Of a DNA stretch of 64,000 nt, positions 1-12,263 are shown one piece after another. The DNA is from Pseudomonadota bacterium (lineage in GTDB: Bacteria; Pseudomonadota; Alphaproteobacteria; Rhizobiales; Beijerinckiaceae): assembly GCA_023423995.1 (NCBI GenBank), contig JAFAEL010000092.1, forward strand, positions 1 to 64,000, read 5' to 3'. The notes beneath the pieces are model-generated. The model made no database searches. It was given only the letters and a program-made list of their open reading frames with translations, and was not told the DNA's origin. Position numbers and translations under genes: made by a program. Each line of letters begins with the position of its first letter. Positions within the stretch are counted from its first letter, which is position 1.

Positions 1-4571
<4,571 letters not shown>

Positions 4572-4951
4572 ACCGTTTCCTGCATCCGTTTGCCGAATGG
4601 CAACACACAGACCTCGGCGGCGGTCCGCCCGAATGCAAGAAAACTGCCCGGACGTTACGCTGCCTGTTCCAACTGGGCGGCCGCGTCCCGTCTCGCGCCC
4701 GCTCCCGCGGGCGTCTCGCCGGCTCTCTAGCCCGCGCGCACCCGCAATGCCCGCTTGGCACGGGCACCGATCACGTCTCGTTTTTTTGTTACGATGCGTG
4801 TCACGGGACGAAAGCCTTGGCGGCCGAAGCCGAGGTTTGGGACAGCACCGCTGTCCTAGTTTTGAACGTGACAGATTTGAAACCCGAGCACAAGCGGAAG
4901 CATTGACACTGCCGCGTCTTGCGGGGCTGCCATGCGCAACCGCTTTTCCGG
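4572..4951. other. Intergenic region upstream of gltB, no gene seen
   Basis: About 380 bases between the gltB start and the stop of the methyltransferase gene. No reading frame here has a recognisable protein, and I saw no tRNA or convincing hairpin with a T-run. It should contain the gltB promoter and leader, read on the minus strand, but I could not pick a -35/-10 pair with confidence. A T-rich patch lies at about 4780-4790. Confidence 0.6.
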
Positions 4952-5767
4952 TCAGGGTTGCTGCGACGCCGCCACGACGAGAGCCTGGATCTGGCCCTCG
5001 ATCGGCCCGTCCCCAAACCGCTCGCGGAGCGCCTCGGCCGCGTGGGCGGTCGCGACCGGCAGACCCGACGGATCCCGGGCTTCGATCTCGGCCCGGAGCG
5101 GGGTGCCCTGGCAGAATGCGACCGCCACCTCCTCGGCCGAGCCGGCCCGCGAGATGGCTGTGACCGTGCTGACCGAGATCCGCCCGAACCCCGCCTCCTG
5201 CAGATCCGCCCGGATCCGCCCGGCGTCATGGTAGCCGTGCGGAATCCTGGCCATGAAGTCGGGCGGGTTGTGCGGGAACAGCTCCGCGATCGCGGGTGCC
5301 ACGGTAGCCGGAAAGCCGTTCTCCGAGATCCTGTCCCAAGCATTGAACAGGAACAGGCCGCCCGGCCGGAGCACGCGCAGCGCCTCCCGATAGCCGCGGA
5401 TTCGGTCAGGAAAAAACATCACACCGAACTGGCAGACCACCGCGTCGAATGCGCCATCCTCGAACGGGAGCTCGAGCGCATCGGCCTGCCGCCAAGCGAT
5501 GCGGCCCTCCCAGGCGTGTGCCGAGCGCGCCTGGTGGAGCATGCCCTCGTTGAGATCGGTCGCCACGATCTCGGCATCCGGCAGCTTCGCGGCGATCGCA
5601 CGCGTGGCGGCACCCGTTCCCGCGGCCGTCTCGAGAACTTTCCGCGGGCCAGCGGCCGCGAGCCGCAACGCCAGGTCGGCTGCGAAAGGCTCGAAGAGCA
5701 TGGGGACGAGGAGACGGTCATAGGTCTCCGGGATCGCTCCCGCGAAGACCACATCGGTCGTTGCCAT
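4952..5767 (-). CDS. Class I SAM-dependent methyltransferase
   Basis: A 271-residue stand-alone methyltransferase with a Methyltransf_11/25-type Rossmann fold. Motif I ([15 protein letters not shown], about residues 44-58) binds S-adenosylmethionine. The acidic end of strand 2 (ATDLNEGM), the loop [15 protein letters not shown], and the post-strand-4 motif [16 protein letters not shown] all match the fold. The substrate cannot be told from sequence; relatives are annotated as UbiE/COQ5-like, but this protein lacks family-specific features that would support that name. The start is ATG at 5767. It is a single gene, with an 86-base gap to the beta-lactamase gene on the same strand. Confidence 0.85.
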   Translation of the reverse strand: MATTDVVFAGAIPETYDRLLVPMLFEPFAADLALRLAAAGPRKVLETAAGTGAATRAIAAKLPDAEIVATDLNEGMLHQARSAHAWEGRIAWRQADALELPFEDGAFDAVVCQFGVMFFPDRIRGYREALRVLRPGGLFLFNAWDRISENGFPATVAPAIAELFPHNPPDFMARIPHGYHDAGRIRADLQEAGFGRISVSTVTAISRAGSAEEVAVAFCQGTPLRAEIEARDPSGLPVATAHAAEALRERFGDGPIEGQIQALVVAASQQP

Positions 5768-5853
5768 CGGGGTGCTCCGGCCGGCTGCGACCCGGTGAGG
5801 CTAGCCCCCACGGCGGTTCACTCACAAGCGGTGCGGCCGTCGTAGAGCCTAAG

Positions 5854-6741
5854 CTAGCGCCACGCGGCCGCGATCTTTCGGGCTACCTCCGCGTGGGTCT
5901 CGTTGAGGCGGGCGGAGTTCGCCTTCGATCCGGTGATGTAGCAAGCGACCAGGACCGGGGTGCCGTCCGGCCGGATCGCGACGGCAACGTCGTTGGCCGT
6001 CCCGTTCTCGCCGGAACCCGTCTTGTCCCCGGCAACCCAATCCTTCGGGAACCCCGCGCGGAGCCGCGCCTTCCCGGTCTCGCTCGCCCGCATCCAGCGT
6101 AGGAGGCGCTCACGGGAGTGAGGCGCGAGCGCATCCCCGACCAGCAGCTGGCGCATCGTCTCCAGCATCGCGGAGGGCGTCGTCGTGTCCCGCGGGTCGC
6201 CCGGAGCGGCCTCGTTCAGGGCCGGCTCGATCCGGTCGAGCCGGGTCATGTCGTCACCGAGCGACCGCGCGAAGCCCGTCAGGGCCTGCGGTCCCCCGAA
6301 GCTCGCCAGGAGGAGGTTGCCGGCGGTGTTGTCGCTGATCACGACGGCGGCCTCGCACAGTTCGGCGAGCGACATTCCCTGCCCATGCGTGCGGTCCTTG
6401 GTCACCGGCGAATAGGTGACGAGATCCTCGGGGCTGAACAGGACGCGCCGCTCCAGGTCCTCGTCGCCCCGATCGACCCGCGCGAGCACGAAGGCGGCCG
6501 CCAGCATCTTGAAGGTGCTGGTCATGGGGAAGCGTTCGTCGCCGCGATAGGCAATCCTCTGCTTCGTGGCGCCATCCAGGGCCGCCACGCCGACGCGCCC
6601 TCCGAGCTTCGCCTCGAGGGCAGCGATCTCGGCGGACGGATCCCGCACCGAGGCGGCCCAGGCACAATCGAACCCACCAAGGCTGGTTGCCGCCACGGCG
6701 CTCGCCTGCAGCAGGAAGCGGCGCGTTGGGCTGGGTTGCAT
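5854..6741 (-). CDS. bla: Class A beta-lactamase, probably exported by the Tat pathway
   Basis: A serine beta-lactamase of 295 residues that hydrolyses beta-lactams in the periplasm. All class A motifs are present: S-T-F-K at 75-78 (nucleophile Ser75), S-D-N at 136-138, the omega-loop E-P-A-L-N at 172-176 with general base Glu172, and K-T-G-S-G at 240-244. The N-terminus SPTRRFLLQASA looks like a twin-arginine signal, with cleavage probable after CAWA at about residue 29. The residue just before Ser75 is Thr, so the cysteine typical of KPC-like carbapenemases is absent. It is divergent from the threonine aldolase gene (72-base gap). No LysR-type regulator is adjacent. It is probably an intrinsic chromosomal enzyme; its spectrum cannot be predicted here. 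Confidence 0.95.
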   Translation of the reverse strand: MQPSPTRRFLLQASAVAATSLGGFDCAWAASVRDPSAEIAALEAKLGGRVGVAALDGATKQRIAYRGDERFPMTSTFKMLAAAFVLARVDRGDEDLERRVLFSPEDLVTYSPVTKDRTHGQGMSLAELCEAAVVISDNTAGNLLLASFGGPQALTGFARSLGDDMTRLDRIEPALNEAAPGDPRDTTTPSAMLETMRQLLVGDALAPHSRERLLRWMRASETGKARLRAGFPKDWVAGDKTGSGENGTANDVAVAIRPDGTPVLVACYITGSKANSARLNETHAEVARKIAAAWR

Positions 6742-6813
6742 GAGGCTGTTCCCGCGAAAGAGAGCCCTGCCTTATAAGGCCGCCCTGCCCCGACCTCTAT
6801 CCAGGACGCCCCC

Positions 6814-7881
6814 GTGCCCTCTCTCAACTTCGCCAGCGACAACATCGCCGGAGCGAGCCAGCCGGTGCTCGACGCGATCGTGGCTGCCAATGCGGGGCCG
6901 ATGCCAGCCTATGGCGCCGATCCGATCACGACGGGGCTCGCCACCCGGTTCTCGGAGCTGTTCGAGCGCGAGGTCGAGGTGGTGCTGGTAGCGACGGGAA
7001 CGGCCGCCAACGCACTCGCGCTCGCCTCCGTCCTGTCTCCCTGGGGGTTGTGCCTCTGCCACGAGGAGGCGCACATCATCGACGACGAATGCGGCGCGCC
7101 GGAATTCTTCACCGCCGGCGCCAAGCTTCTCGGACTGCAGGGCAACGGCGCGAAGATCGATTCCCGCTCCGTGGCGGAGGCCGTCGACCGGCTGCCCCGG
7201 CACGAGAAGCAGATGCCGGCCGAGCTCGTCTCCATCTCGCAGGCCACGGAATGCGGCCTCGTCTACGGGCTCGACGAAATCGCCGCGCTGGGCGAGGTCG
7301 CCCATGCCCGCGGGGTCAAGCTCCACATGGACGGGGCCCGTTTCGCGAACGCGCTCGTGCGGCTCGGCTGCTCGCCTGCCGACATGACCTGGCGCTCCGG
7401 CGTGGACATCCTGTCCTTCGGCGGCACGAAGAACGGCTGCCTGGCGGCGGAGGCCGTGATCGTGTTCGATCCCGACATTGCCGGGACGCTCCGCCGCCGC
7501 CGCAAGCGGTCCGGCCACACCCTGTCAAAGGGGCGGCTTCTCGCGGCACAGTTCGACGGCTACCTCGCCGGCGGGCATTGGCTCGACAACGCCCGGCACG
7601 CCAACGCGATGGCAGAGCGTCTCGCCGTGGGGGTCAAGGCGCTGCCGGGCGTCCGGCTCGCCTGGCCGACCGAGGCGAACGAGGTGTTCGCCATCCTGCC
7701 GCGCGGCATCGACGAGGCGCTTCGGCGCGCGGGCGCCGTCTACCATCCCTGGTCCGACAGGAGCCTGCCGGCCGGCGAGGCGCTTGGGCCGGACGAGGTG
7801 CTGGTCAGGCTCGTGACGGCGTTCACCACGACGCAAGATTCCGTTGACCGGTTCCTGAACGCGGCGCGCGCGGGCGCGTAA
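6814..7881 (+). CDS. ltaE: Low-specificity threonine aldolase (beta-eliminating lyase family)
   Basis: A PLP enzyme of 355 residues that cleaves L-threonine or L-allo-threonine to glycine and acetaldehyde. The pyridoxal lysine is probably Lys206 in LSFGGTKNGCLAAEA, and HMDGARFANAL is the conserved strand carrying the aspartate that pairs with the pyridine nitrogen. The N-terminal motif NFASDNIAGASQPVLDAI is typical of the family. The start is GTG at 6814; no better in-frame ATG exists near it. The gene stands alone, divergent from the beta-lactamase gene. A small hairpin (7892-7911) follows the stop but has no T-run. The gene symbol is by family; stereospecificity is unknown. Confidence 0.9.
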   Translation: MPSLNFASDNIAGASQPVLDAIVAANAGPMPAYGADPITTGLATRFSELFEREVEVVLVATGTAANALALASVLSPWGLCLCHEEAHIIDDECGAPEFFTAGAKLLGLQGNGAKIDSRSVAEAVDRLPRHEKQMPAELVSISQATECGLVYGLDEIAALGEVAHARGVKLHMDGARFANALVRLGCSPADMTWRSGVDILSFGGTKNGCLAAEAVIVFDPDIAGTLRRRRKRSGHTLSKGRLLAAQFDGYLAGGHWLDNARHANAMAERLAVGVKALPGVRLAWPTEANEVFAILPRGIDEALRRAGAVYHPWSDRSLPAGEALGPDEVLVRLVTAFTTTQDSVDRFLNAARAGA

Positions 7882-7973
7882 CAGAATGGCAAGCTTACCG
7901 AAATGTAAGCTCCCCGCCGCAGCGACGCCCCATTCGGGCCCGACATTCGCGGCCTCGTCTGGGAAAAGGCAGA

Positions 7974-8972
7974 ATGCTTAACCTGAAGTCCATCCTCGTG
8001 GCCGGCGCTGCCATCGCCGGGCTCGCGGGGCCTGCGGCGGCGCAATGGTACGGCGGAACCTACAGCTACAACGTGCCCCCGCCGGCTTACGGCTACGGCT
8101 CGCCGGAATACCGGCGTCCGCTGCCCCGCGACCTCATCGTGGAGCGGCTGGAGGATCGCGGCTTCGATGATGTCGGCCGCCCCCGTTTCGACGGGTCGGT
8201 CTATGTCGTGGAAGCGACGGGCCGGCGCGGAGGCGCGGTCCGGCTCGAAGTCGACGCGTTCGACGGCCGGATCCTGAGGCAGACACCCCTGACGATCGCC
8301 CGCCTCGAGCCGCTTGACGACGATTTCGGTCTCGACGGCTACGCCGCCCCGCGCCGTGGCTACGCGCCGCCGGAGATGCCGGACGCCCCGCGCTACAGGG
8401 ATCTGGAGCCGCTTCCGGGCCGCCAGGCTGCGCGCCCGGCCGAGCCGACATTCGACGCACCAGCGCCCCGTGCACCGCGCCCTGCCGATCCGCGGCTCGC
8501 CCCCAATGCGCCCGCCGCAGCCGCCCGACCGACCGAGCCGCCGGAACCGCGCCGCGAAGCACGGCGCCCGACGGGGCCCGAGGCCGGCGTGCCGTCCGGC
8601 GGCGTCGAGGGCGTGAACCCCGACAGGAAGAGCGCGGCCAAGCCCGAACCGAAGCCGCGGCCTGCCGTGGCCGCGAAACCGGACGCGAACGCCGACCCGA
8701 CCGCCAAGGCCGACAAGCCGACCGAGAAGGCGGCGCCCGCAAAGCCTGCGGCGCGTACTTCGCCCGCCGCCCCGGCTCCAAACACGGTTGCGAAGCCGGC
8801 GGACAAGAAGCCCGGCAAACCCGGCCCGACGACCGCCGAAGCCGGCGAGCGCAAGGTGCGCGTCATCGAGGGCGTCACCCCGATGAACAGCGGCGGCCTG
8901 CAGAGCACGCCGGCGCCGCAGAACAACGTCGACGCCGGCCCGAAGGCCGACGGAGCGGCTCAGGCCAACTGA
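7974..8972 (+). CDS. Exported PepSY-like protein with a long Pro/Ala/Lys-rich tail
   Basis: A 332-residue protein with a clear signal peptide (MLNLKSILVAGAAIAGLAGPAAAQ, shown here only to define the cut near residue 24). Residues about 40-105 resemble a PepSY-type or YpeB-like small alpha/beta domain (DLIVERLEDRGFDDV and AVRLEVDAFDGRILRQ). The rest, about 220 residues, is low-complexity sequence rich in proline, alanine and lysine, probably disordered and lying in the periplasm or along the cell wall. The function is not known. Its last 13 bases overlap the end of the convergent HAD phosphatase gene. The start is ATG at 7974. Confidence 0.8.
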   Translation: MLNLKSILVAGAAIAGLAGPAAAQWYGGTYSYNVPPPAYGYGSPEYRRPLPRDLIVERLEDRGFDDVGRPRFDGSVYVVEATGRRGGAVRLEVDAFDGRILRQTPLTIARLEPLDDDFGLDGYAAPRRGYAPPEMPDAPRYRDLEPLPGRQAARPAEPTFDAPAPRAPRPADPRLAPNAPAAAARPTEPPEPRREARRPTGPEAGVPSGGVEGVNPDRKSAAKPEPKPRPAVAAKPDANADPTAKADKPTEKAAPAKPAARTSPAAPAPNTVAKPADKKPGKPGPTTAEAGERKVRVIEGVTPMNSGGLQSTPAPQNNVDAGPKADGAAQAN

Positions 8973-9601
8973 CGCGAGGGGTGCGGGGCGAGCAGCCCCG
9001 CAATCTCGTCCATGCTGTCGAACACGGCATCCGGCGCCTGGCCTCGGAGGGCTTCAGGCGCCGCAAAGCCCCAGGTCACGGCCCCGAAGGCCATGCCCAC
9101 CCTGCGGGCCGCCTCGGCATCCCGCACCTCGTCCCCGACATAGATCGCCTGGGAGGCAGGGATCCCGCTCAGCCTCGCCACGCGGCGGAGGTGGGCGGCC
9201 TTGCCGAAGAGCGAGGCCTCGCAGGCATAGTGCCCGATATGGGCCGCGGCCGCTCCGAGCGTCGCCCGGACGTTGGCCTCCGAATCCGAGCTCACCATCG
9301 CGAGGGCGATTCCCGCCTCGGACAGGCGCGCCAGCATGGCCTCGGCGTCCGGAAACAGGAGGATGGGCGCCCTCGCCTTCTCGGCCCGCATATGACGGGC
9401 GATGGCCGGGACCTTCCAGATCGGGACGCGCAACCGCCTCAGGATCTCGCGCGAGCCGCAACGGCGCAACTCGTCCCTCTCCGCCTCATCCGGGCGCCGG
9501 AACCGGAACCGCGTGGCTGCCTCGTCGAGGGCGGAGACGAACCACGGAAAGGTGTCGGCCAGGGTGCCGTCGAGATCGAAGATGGCGAGGCGGTAGGTCA
9601 C
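8960..9601 (-). CDS. HAD-superfamily hydrolase (phosphoglycolate phosphatase-like)
   Basis: A 213-residue haloacid dehalogenase-type phosphatase. Motif I is DLDGTLADT, with the nucleophile aspartate at about residue 9; motif II is the serine in MVSSDSEANV; motif III is the lysine in LFGKAAHLRRV; and motif IV is YVGDEVRDAEAA. A helical cap domain sits between motifs I and II, as in the Gph/PGP subfamily. The true substrate is unknown; phosphoglycolate is only the family default. The start is GTG at 9601, read because the nucleophile strand begins almost at once. The gene lies downstream of the heat shock gene on the same strand, but a strong terminator separates the two. Confidence 0.88.
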   Translation of the reverse strand: MTYRLAIFDLDGTLADTFPWFVSALDEAATRFRFRRPDEAERDELRRCGSREILRRLRVPIWKVPAIARHMRAEKARAPILLFPDAEAMLARLSEAGIALAMVSSDSEANVRATLGAAAAHIGHYACEASLFGKAAHLRRVARLSGIPASQAIYVGDEVRDAEAARRVGMAFGAVTWGFAAPEALRGQAPDAVFDSMDEIAGLLAPHPSRQLA

Positions 9602-9620
9602 GGCAGCAGGCGCACGAAAA

Positions 9621-9645
9621 AGCCCCGGAGGAGCGCTCCGGGGCT
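9621..9645 (-). terminator. Rho-independent terminator of the small heat shock gene
   Basis: A perfect 10-base-pair stem (AGCCCCGGAG with CTCCGGGGCT) and a 5-base loop, followed on the minus strand by five T residues (complement of 9616-9620). It lies 24 bases beyond the heat shock gene stop and just before the HAD gene start, so it separates the two transcription units. Confidence 0.88.
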
Positions 9646-9669
9646 CGTGAGAGAGCGAAGTGGCCGAGG

Positions 9670-10125
9670 TTACGCGGCCTTCTTGGCCTCGATGGTCTGC
9701 GGGCCACGGGCGTTGATCGCGATCTGGCGGGGCTTCTTGGCCTCCGGGATCTCGCGGACGAGCTCGACATGGAGCAGGCCGTTCTCGAGGGATGCGCCCG
9801 TTACCTGGACATAGTCGGCGAGCTGGAAGCGCCGCTCGAAGGTACGCGCCGCGATTCCCTGGTAGAGGGGCTCCGTCTTCTGCTCGACGTTGGTCTTCTT
9901 CTCGCCCCGGATCGTCAGCGCGTTCTCCTTGACCTCGATGGAGAGATCATCCTGGGAGAAGCCCGCGACCGCCACCGAGATGCGATAGGCGTTCTCGCCC
10001 GTGCGCTCGATGTTGTAGGGCGGATAGGACGGAGCCTCGCTGCCGCCGAACTGGTCGAGCATCGAGAACAGGCGGTCGAAGCCGACCGTGTTGCGGTACA
10101 GGGGTGCAAGATCGAACTGTCGCAT
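9670..10125 (-). CDS. hspA: Small heat shock protein, Hsp20/IbpA class
   Basis: An ATP-independent holdase chaperone of 151 residues that binds unfolding proteins in the cytoplasm. The N-terminus MRQFDLAPLYRNTVGFDRLF is the signature of the IbpA-like class found in enterobacteria and rhizobia. The alpha-crystallin domain spans about residues 38-130 (NAYRISVAVAGF to ENGLLHVELVREIPE). The C-terminal motif is RQIAINA, an I-x-I-type anchor. A longer in-frame opening exists upstream, but the ATG at 10125 has an excellent ribosome binding site (AAGGAGGAT) and matches the conserved start of the family. Expression is probably heat-controlled through the ROSE-type leader directly upstream. The symbol is by class only; it could equally be named ibpA or hspD. 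Confidence 0.95.
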   Translation of the reverse strand: MRQFDLAPLYRNTVGFDRLFSMLDQFGGSEAPSYPPYNIERTGENAYRISVAVAGFSQDDLSIEVKENALTIRGEKKTNVEQKTEPLYQGIAARTFERRFQLADYVQVTGASLENGLLHVELVREIPEAKKPRQIAINARGPQTIEAKKAA

Positions 10126-10206
10126 GGCATATCCTCCTTGAAGCGACATGCATCTGGGTGGTCCGCCCGCGGGCCGAACCTTTGCGCCGCCATGCTGGCC
10201 GGCGCA
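10126..10206 (-). promoter_or_regulatory. ROSE-like RNA thermometer in the heat shock gene leader
   Basis: The leader of the Hsp20 gene folds into at least three hairpins on the minus strand. The one next to the start codon contains the ROSE signature: UCGCU (complement of 10142-10146), a UCA loop, then AGGAGG (complement of 10133-10138), which is the ribosome binding site. Flanking GCAU and AUGC extend the stem close to the AUG. Upstream are two more stems: 10160-10180 (GGTTCG paired with CGGACC) and 10183-10206 (TGCGCCG paired with CGGCGCA). ROSE elements repress small heat shock genes in rhizobia at normal temperature. The U-Y-G-C-U facing A-G-G-A is the diagnostic feature. The transcription start is not determined. 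Confidence 0.85.
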
Positions 10207-10276
10207 CGCAAGAGGTGGCGATGACAACGGCTTTGTTCAAGCCCGCCTGCGTGCAGATTTTCGCGGGGAATCCGGC

Positions 10277-11332
10277 GTGAACCTCGTCGAGATCCCGGAC
10301 AACCCGGCTCCGAAAGGCGTCACGGTTCTCCCCGTCGCCACGAGGGACGGGGTGGTCCTGCGGGCCGCCTACTGGCTACCCGCCGAGCCGGCGCGCGGCA
10401 CGATCCTTCTCCTGCACGGGCGGGCCGAGTTCATCGAGAAGTACTTCGAGGTGATCGGCGAATTGCTCGCGCGGGGCTTCGCCGTCGTCACCTTCGACTG
10501 GCGTGGCCAGGGAACCTCCGGACGCTCCGTGGCGGATGCCCGGAAAGGCCACATCGCCCGCTTCTCGGATTTCCGCCACGACGTCGAGGCGGTCACGCGG
10601 GAAATCGTGGAACCTCTCCTCCCGAAGCCGGTCTTCGGCCTCGCGCATTCGATGGGCGGCTGCGTGGCACTCGCCGGAGCCGCGGAAGGCTGGCTGCCGG
10701 TCGAGCGGCTCGTCGCCACCACGCCCATGGTCGGGCTGAGCCTCGTCAAACACGCCCGCCTGGTGCGCGGGCTCGCCCGCTTCCTTGCCTGGCTCGGCCT
10801 CGGCGAACGCTTCGTTCCCGGCGGGCGAGCGGAGTCGATCTCCACCGAGCCTTTCGAAGGCAACCGTCTTTCGAACGATCCCGTCCGGTATGCGCGCAAT
10901 GCGGCCGTCGCGCGTGCACTCGGCGCGGGGGCGGTTGGGTCGCCGACCATCGCCTGGCTCGTTGCCGCCTACGAGGCCATGGCGGCGCTCCAGGAGACGG
11001 GCTATCCGGCGCGGATCACGATTCCGACGCTCATCTTCGGGGCCGGAAACGATCCCGTCTGCGCGACCCCTGCCATAGAGCTCTTCGCCCGAGGACTCGG
11101 GCCCGGATCGACCTACGTGGCAATCCCGGGCTCGCGGCACGAGATCATGATGGAGGGGGACGCGATCCGCGAGAGCTTCTGGAAGGCTTTCGACGCCTTT
11201 ATCCCGGGATCCAAGGACACCGAGCGACGGCTCGCCTCCTCAACGGAGGAGTTCGAGGACGCTGTCGTGCAGCCGCTTGTCCCCGCAGGCCACGATGGAG
11301 CCGCCTTGCGAGGCAGGGCCCCCGTCCCATGA
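10277..11332 (+). CDS. Alpha/beta hydrolase, lysophospholipase-like
   Basis: A serine hydrolase of about 351 residues of the PldB/monoacylglycerol-lipase type (Hydrolase_4). The oxyanion motif is LLLHGRAEF, and the nucleophile elbow is HSMGG. The acid is probably Asp in FGAGNDPVC and the base is His in GSRHEIMME. The frame stays open back to 10148, but that would run through the heat shock leader. GTG at 10277, preceded by GGGGA, is preferred because the conserved region begins right after it. The last 31 codons overlap the 3' end of the convergent hisN gene. That tail lies beyond the normal fold, so an old stop may have been lost. The substrate is unknown. Confidence 0.82.
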   Translation: MNLVEIPDNPAPKGVTVLPVATRDGVVLRAAYWLPAEPARGTILLLHGRAEFIEKYFEVIGELLARGFAVVTFDWRGQGTSGRSVADARKGHIARFSDFRHDVEAVTREIVEPLLPKPVFGLAHSMGGCVALAGAAEGWLPVERLVATTPMVGLSLVKHARLVRGLARFLAWLGLGERFVPGGRAESISTEPFEGNRLSNDPVRYARNAAVARALGAGAVGSPTIAWLVAAYEAMAALQETGYPARITIPTLIFGAGNDPVCATPAIELFARGLGPGSTYVAIPGSRHEIMMEGDAIRESFWKAFDAFIPGSKDTERRLASSTEEFEDAVVQPLVPAGHDGAALRGRAPVP

Positions 11333-12019
11333 CGTAACGATGCCGCCCGCACCTTCGATGATCGGGATCAGCGGCACGATATCATAGGCCTTCAGCCCCG
11401 ACTCAACGACGAGGTCGAGGTGACCTGCGGCCAGCATGCAATACGCATAGCAATCGTAGCCGTATCGGGTGAGCTTGACTGCCCGCTCCACCCGCTCGTA
11501 GCCGGGCATTGCGGCCTCGTCGAACAGGCGCGGGCTGGTGGTGGACATCACGGCGTCAGCAAGCGTGCGGCAACGCCGGGTGGCGAGCTTGCGCTCCCCG
11601 TGCGGCCCGACATAGCCGGCACTGCCGCCATCCCCGAAGAAGCGCTCACCGATGAAGGGCTGATGCATCAGGCCATACGCCGGCGCGCCATGCCGCGTCA
11701 GGCCGATGAGCGTGCCCCATAGCGGCAGGCCGGCCATGAAGGCGCGCGTGCCGTCGATCGGATCGAGCACCCAGACGAACTCGGCATCGCCTCTCTCGAC
11801 GCCGAATTCCTCGCCCACGATTCCGTGCGTCGGGAACATGGCCTTGATCATCCGGCGCATCGCCGTCTCACCGGCACGGTCCGCCTCCGTCACGGGGTCG
11901 AACACCCCGCCACGCGACTTGTCCTCGGCCGAGAGGGCGGTCCGGAAGAATGGGAGGATGGCTTGGCCGGACTTCGCGGCCAATTCGTTCACAAATCCGG
12001 CAAAATCAACTGGCCGCAT
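11240..12019 (-). CDS. hisN: Inositol-monophosphatase-family phosphatase, probably histidinol-phosphatase HisN
   Basis: A magnesium-dependent phosphatase of 259 residues. The family metal sites are clear: DPVTEAD, GEEFG, WVLDPIDGTRAF and, near the end, YDIVPLIPIIEGAGG. In this family the YDIVPLIPI form and the genome setting favour histidinol-phosphate as substrate (histidine biosynthesis), although SuhB-like or inositol phosphatase activity cannot be ruled out. The frame is open upstream to 12220, but ATG at 12019 gives the usual length. The extra upstream part would read straight through the small RNA gene on the other strand. The neighbours N-formylglutamate amidohydrolase and CpdR match the usual order in Hyphomicrobiales. 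Confidence 0.88.
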   Translation of the reverse strand: MRPVDFAGFVNELAAKSGQAILPFFRTALSAEDKSRGGVFDPVTEADRAGETAMRRMIKAMFPTHGIVGEEFGVERGDAEFVWVLDPIDGTRAFMAGLPLWGTLIGLTRHGAPAYGLMHQPFIGERFFGDGGSAGYVGPHGERKLATRRCRTLADAVMSTTSPRLFDEAAMPGYERVERAVKLTRYGYDCYAYCMLAAGHLDLVVESGLKAYDIVPLIPIIEGAGGIVTSWDGGPASQGGSIVACGDKRLHDSVLELLR

Positions 12020-12096
12020 GAAGGGTCCGATGCGCTCGAGCGGGAGGAGCCCCACCATATCCCGGTCCGTCGCCGGGAGAAATTGCGCCAGGCCTC

Positions 12097-12124
12097 TTGC
12101 AATTTGTGCAGCGCGAGATAGATT
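12097..12124 (+). promoter_or_regulatory. Predicted promoter of the alpha-r8-like small RNA
   Basis: TTGCAA (12097-12102) and TAGATT (12119-12124), separated by 16 bases, resemble a housekeeping -35/-10 pair (four of six matches each). It would start RNA near 12131, just before the first hairpin. It lies inside the unused upstream extension of the hisN frame. Confidence 0.5.
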
Positions 12125-12130
12125 GTGCAT

Positions 12131-12206
12131 CGCAGCGCTTGCGCTGCTGCCCTCTTTGGGCGTTTCCTCCCTAGACTTGGGCCGCACCACGTGTGCGGCC
12201 TTTTTT
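12131..12206 (+). ncRNA. Trans-acting small RNA of the alpha-r8/suhB (MmgR-like) family
   Basis: About 76 bases with a typical small RNA layout. Hairpin 1 is GCAGCGC/GCGCTGC (12132-12147). Hairpin 2 is GCCC-TCTTT-GGGC (12149-12161). An unpaired stretch, TTTCCTCCCTAGACTT (12163-12178), holds an anti-ribosome-binding-site sequence. An 8-base-pair terminator stem follows (12180-12187 with 12193-12200) and ends in six T residues. The alpha-r8 family (Rfam suhB; MmgR in Sinorhizobium) is known from rhizobia, where it lies between an N-formylglutamate amidohydrolase gene and a monophosphatase gene, exactly as here. The family call rests on structure, the CCUCCC motif and synteny recalled from the literature, not on a covariance search. 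Confidence 0.82.
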
Positions 12207-12263
12207 CTTTGCGCTGTCATCCGGGCTGACAGCGCTCCCGTTCATCTGACCTTCTGCTCGAAG

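Noticed and set aside
7892..7911. Small hairpin after the threonine aldolase gene as a terminator
   Set aside because: The stem is only seven base pairs and no T-run follows.
10148..10276. Alpha/beta hydrolase starting at 10148
   Set aside because: It would translate the reverse of the heat shock leader. A GTG at 10277 with a purine-rich site fits the conserved start better.
12020..12220. Longer HisN with 67 extra residues
   Set aside because: The extension reads through the small RNA gene on the opposite strand and has no homology to the phosphatase family.
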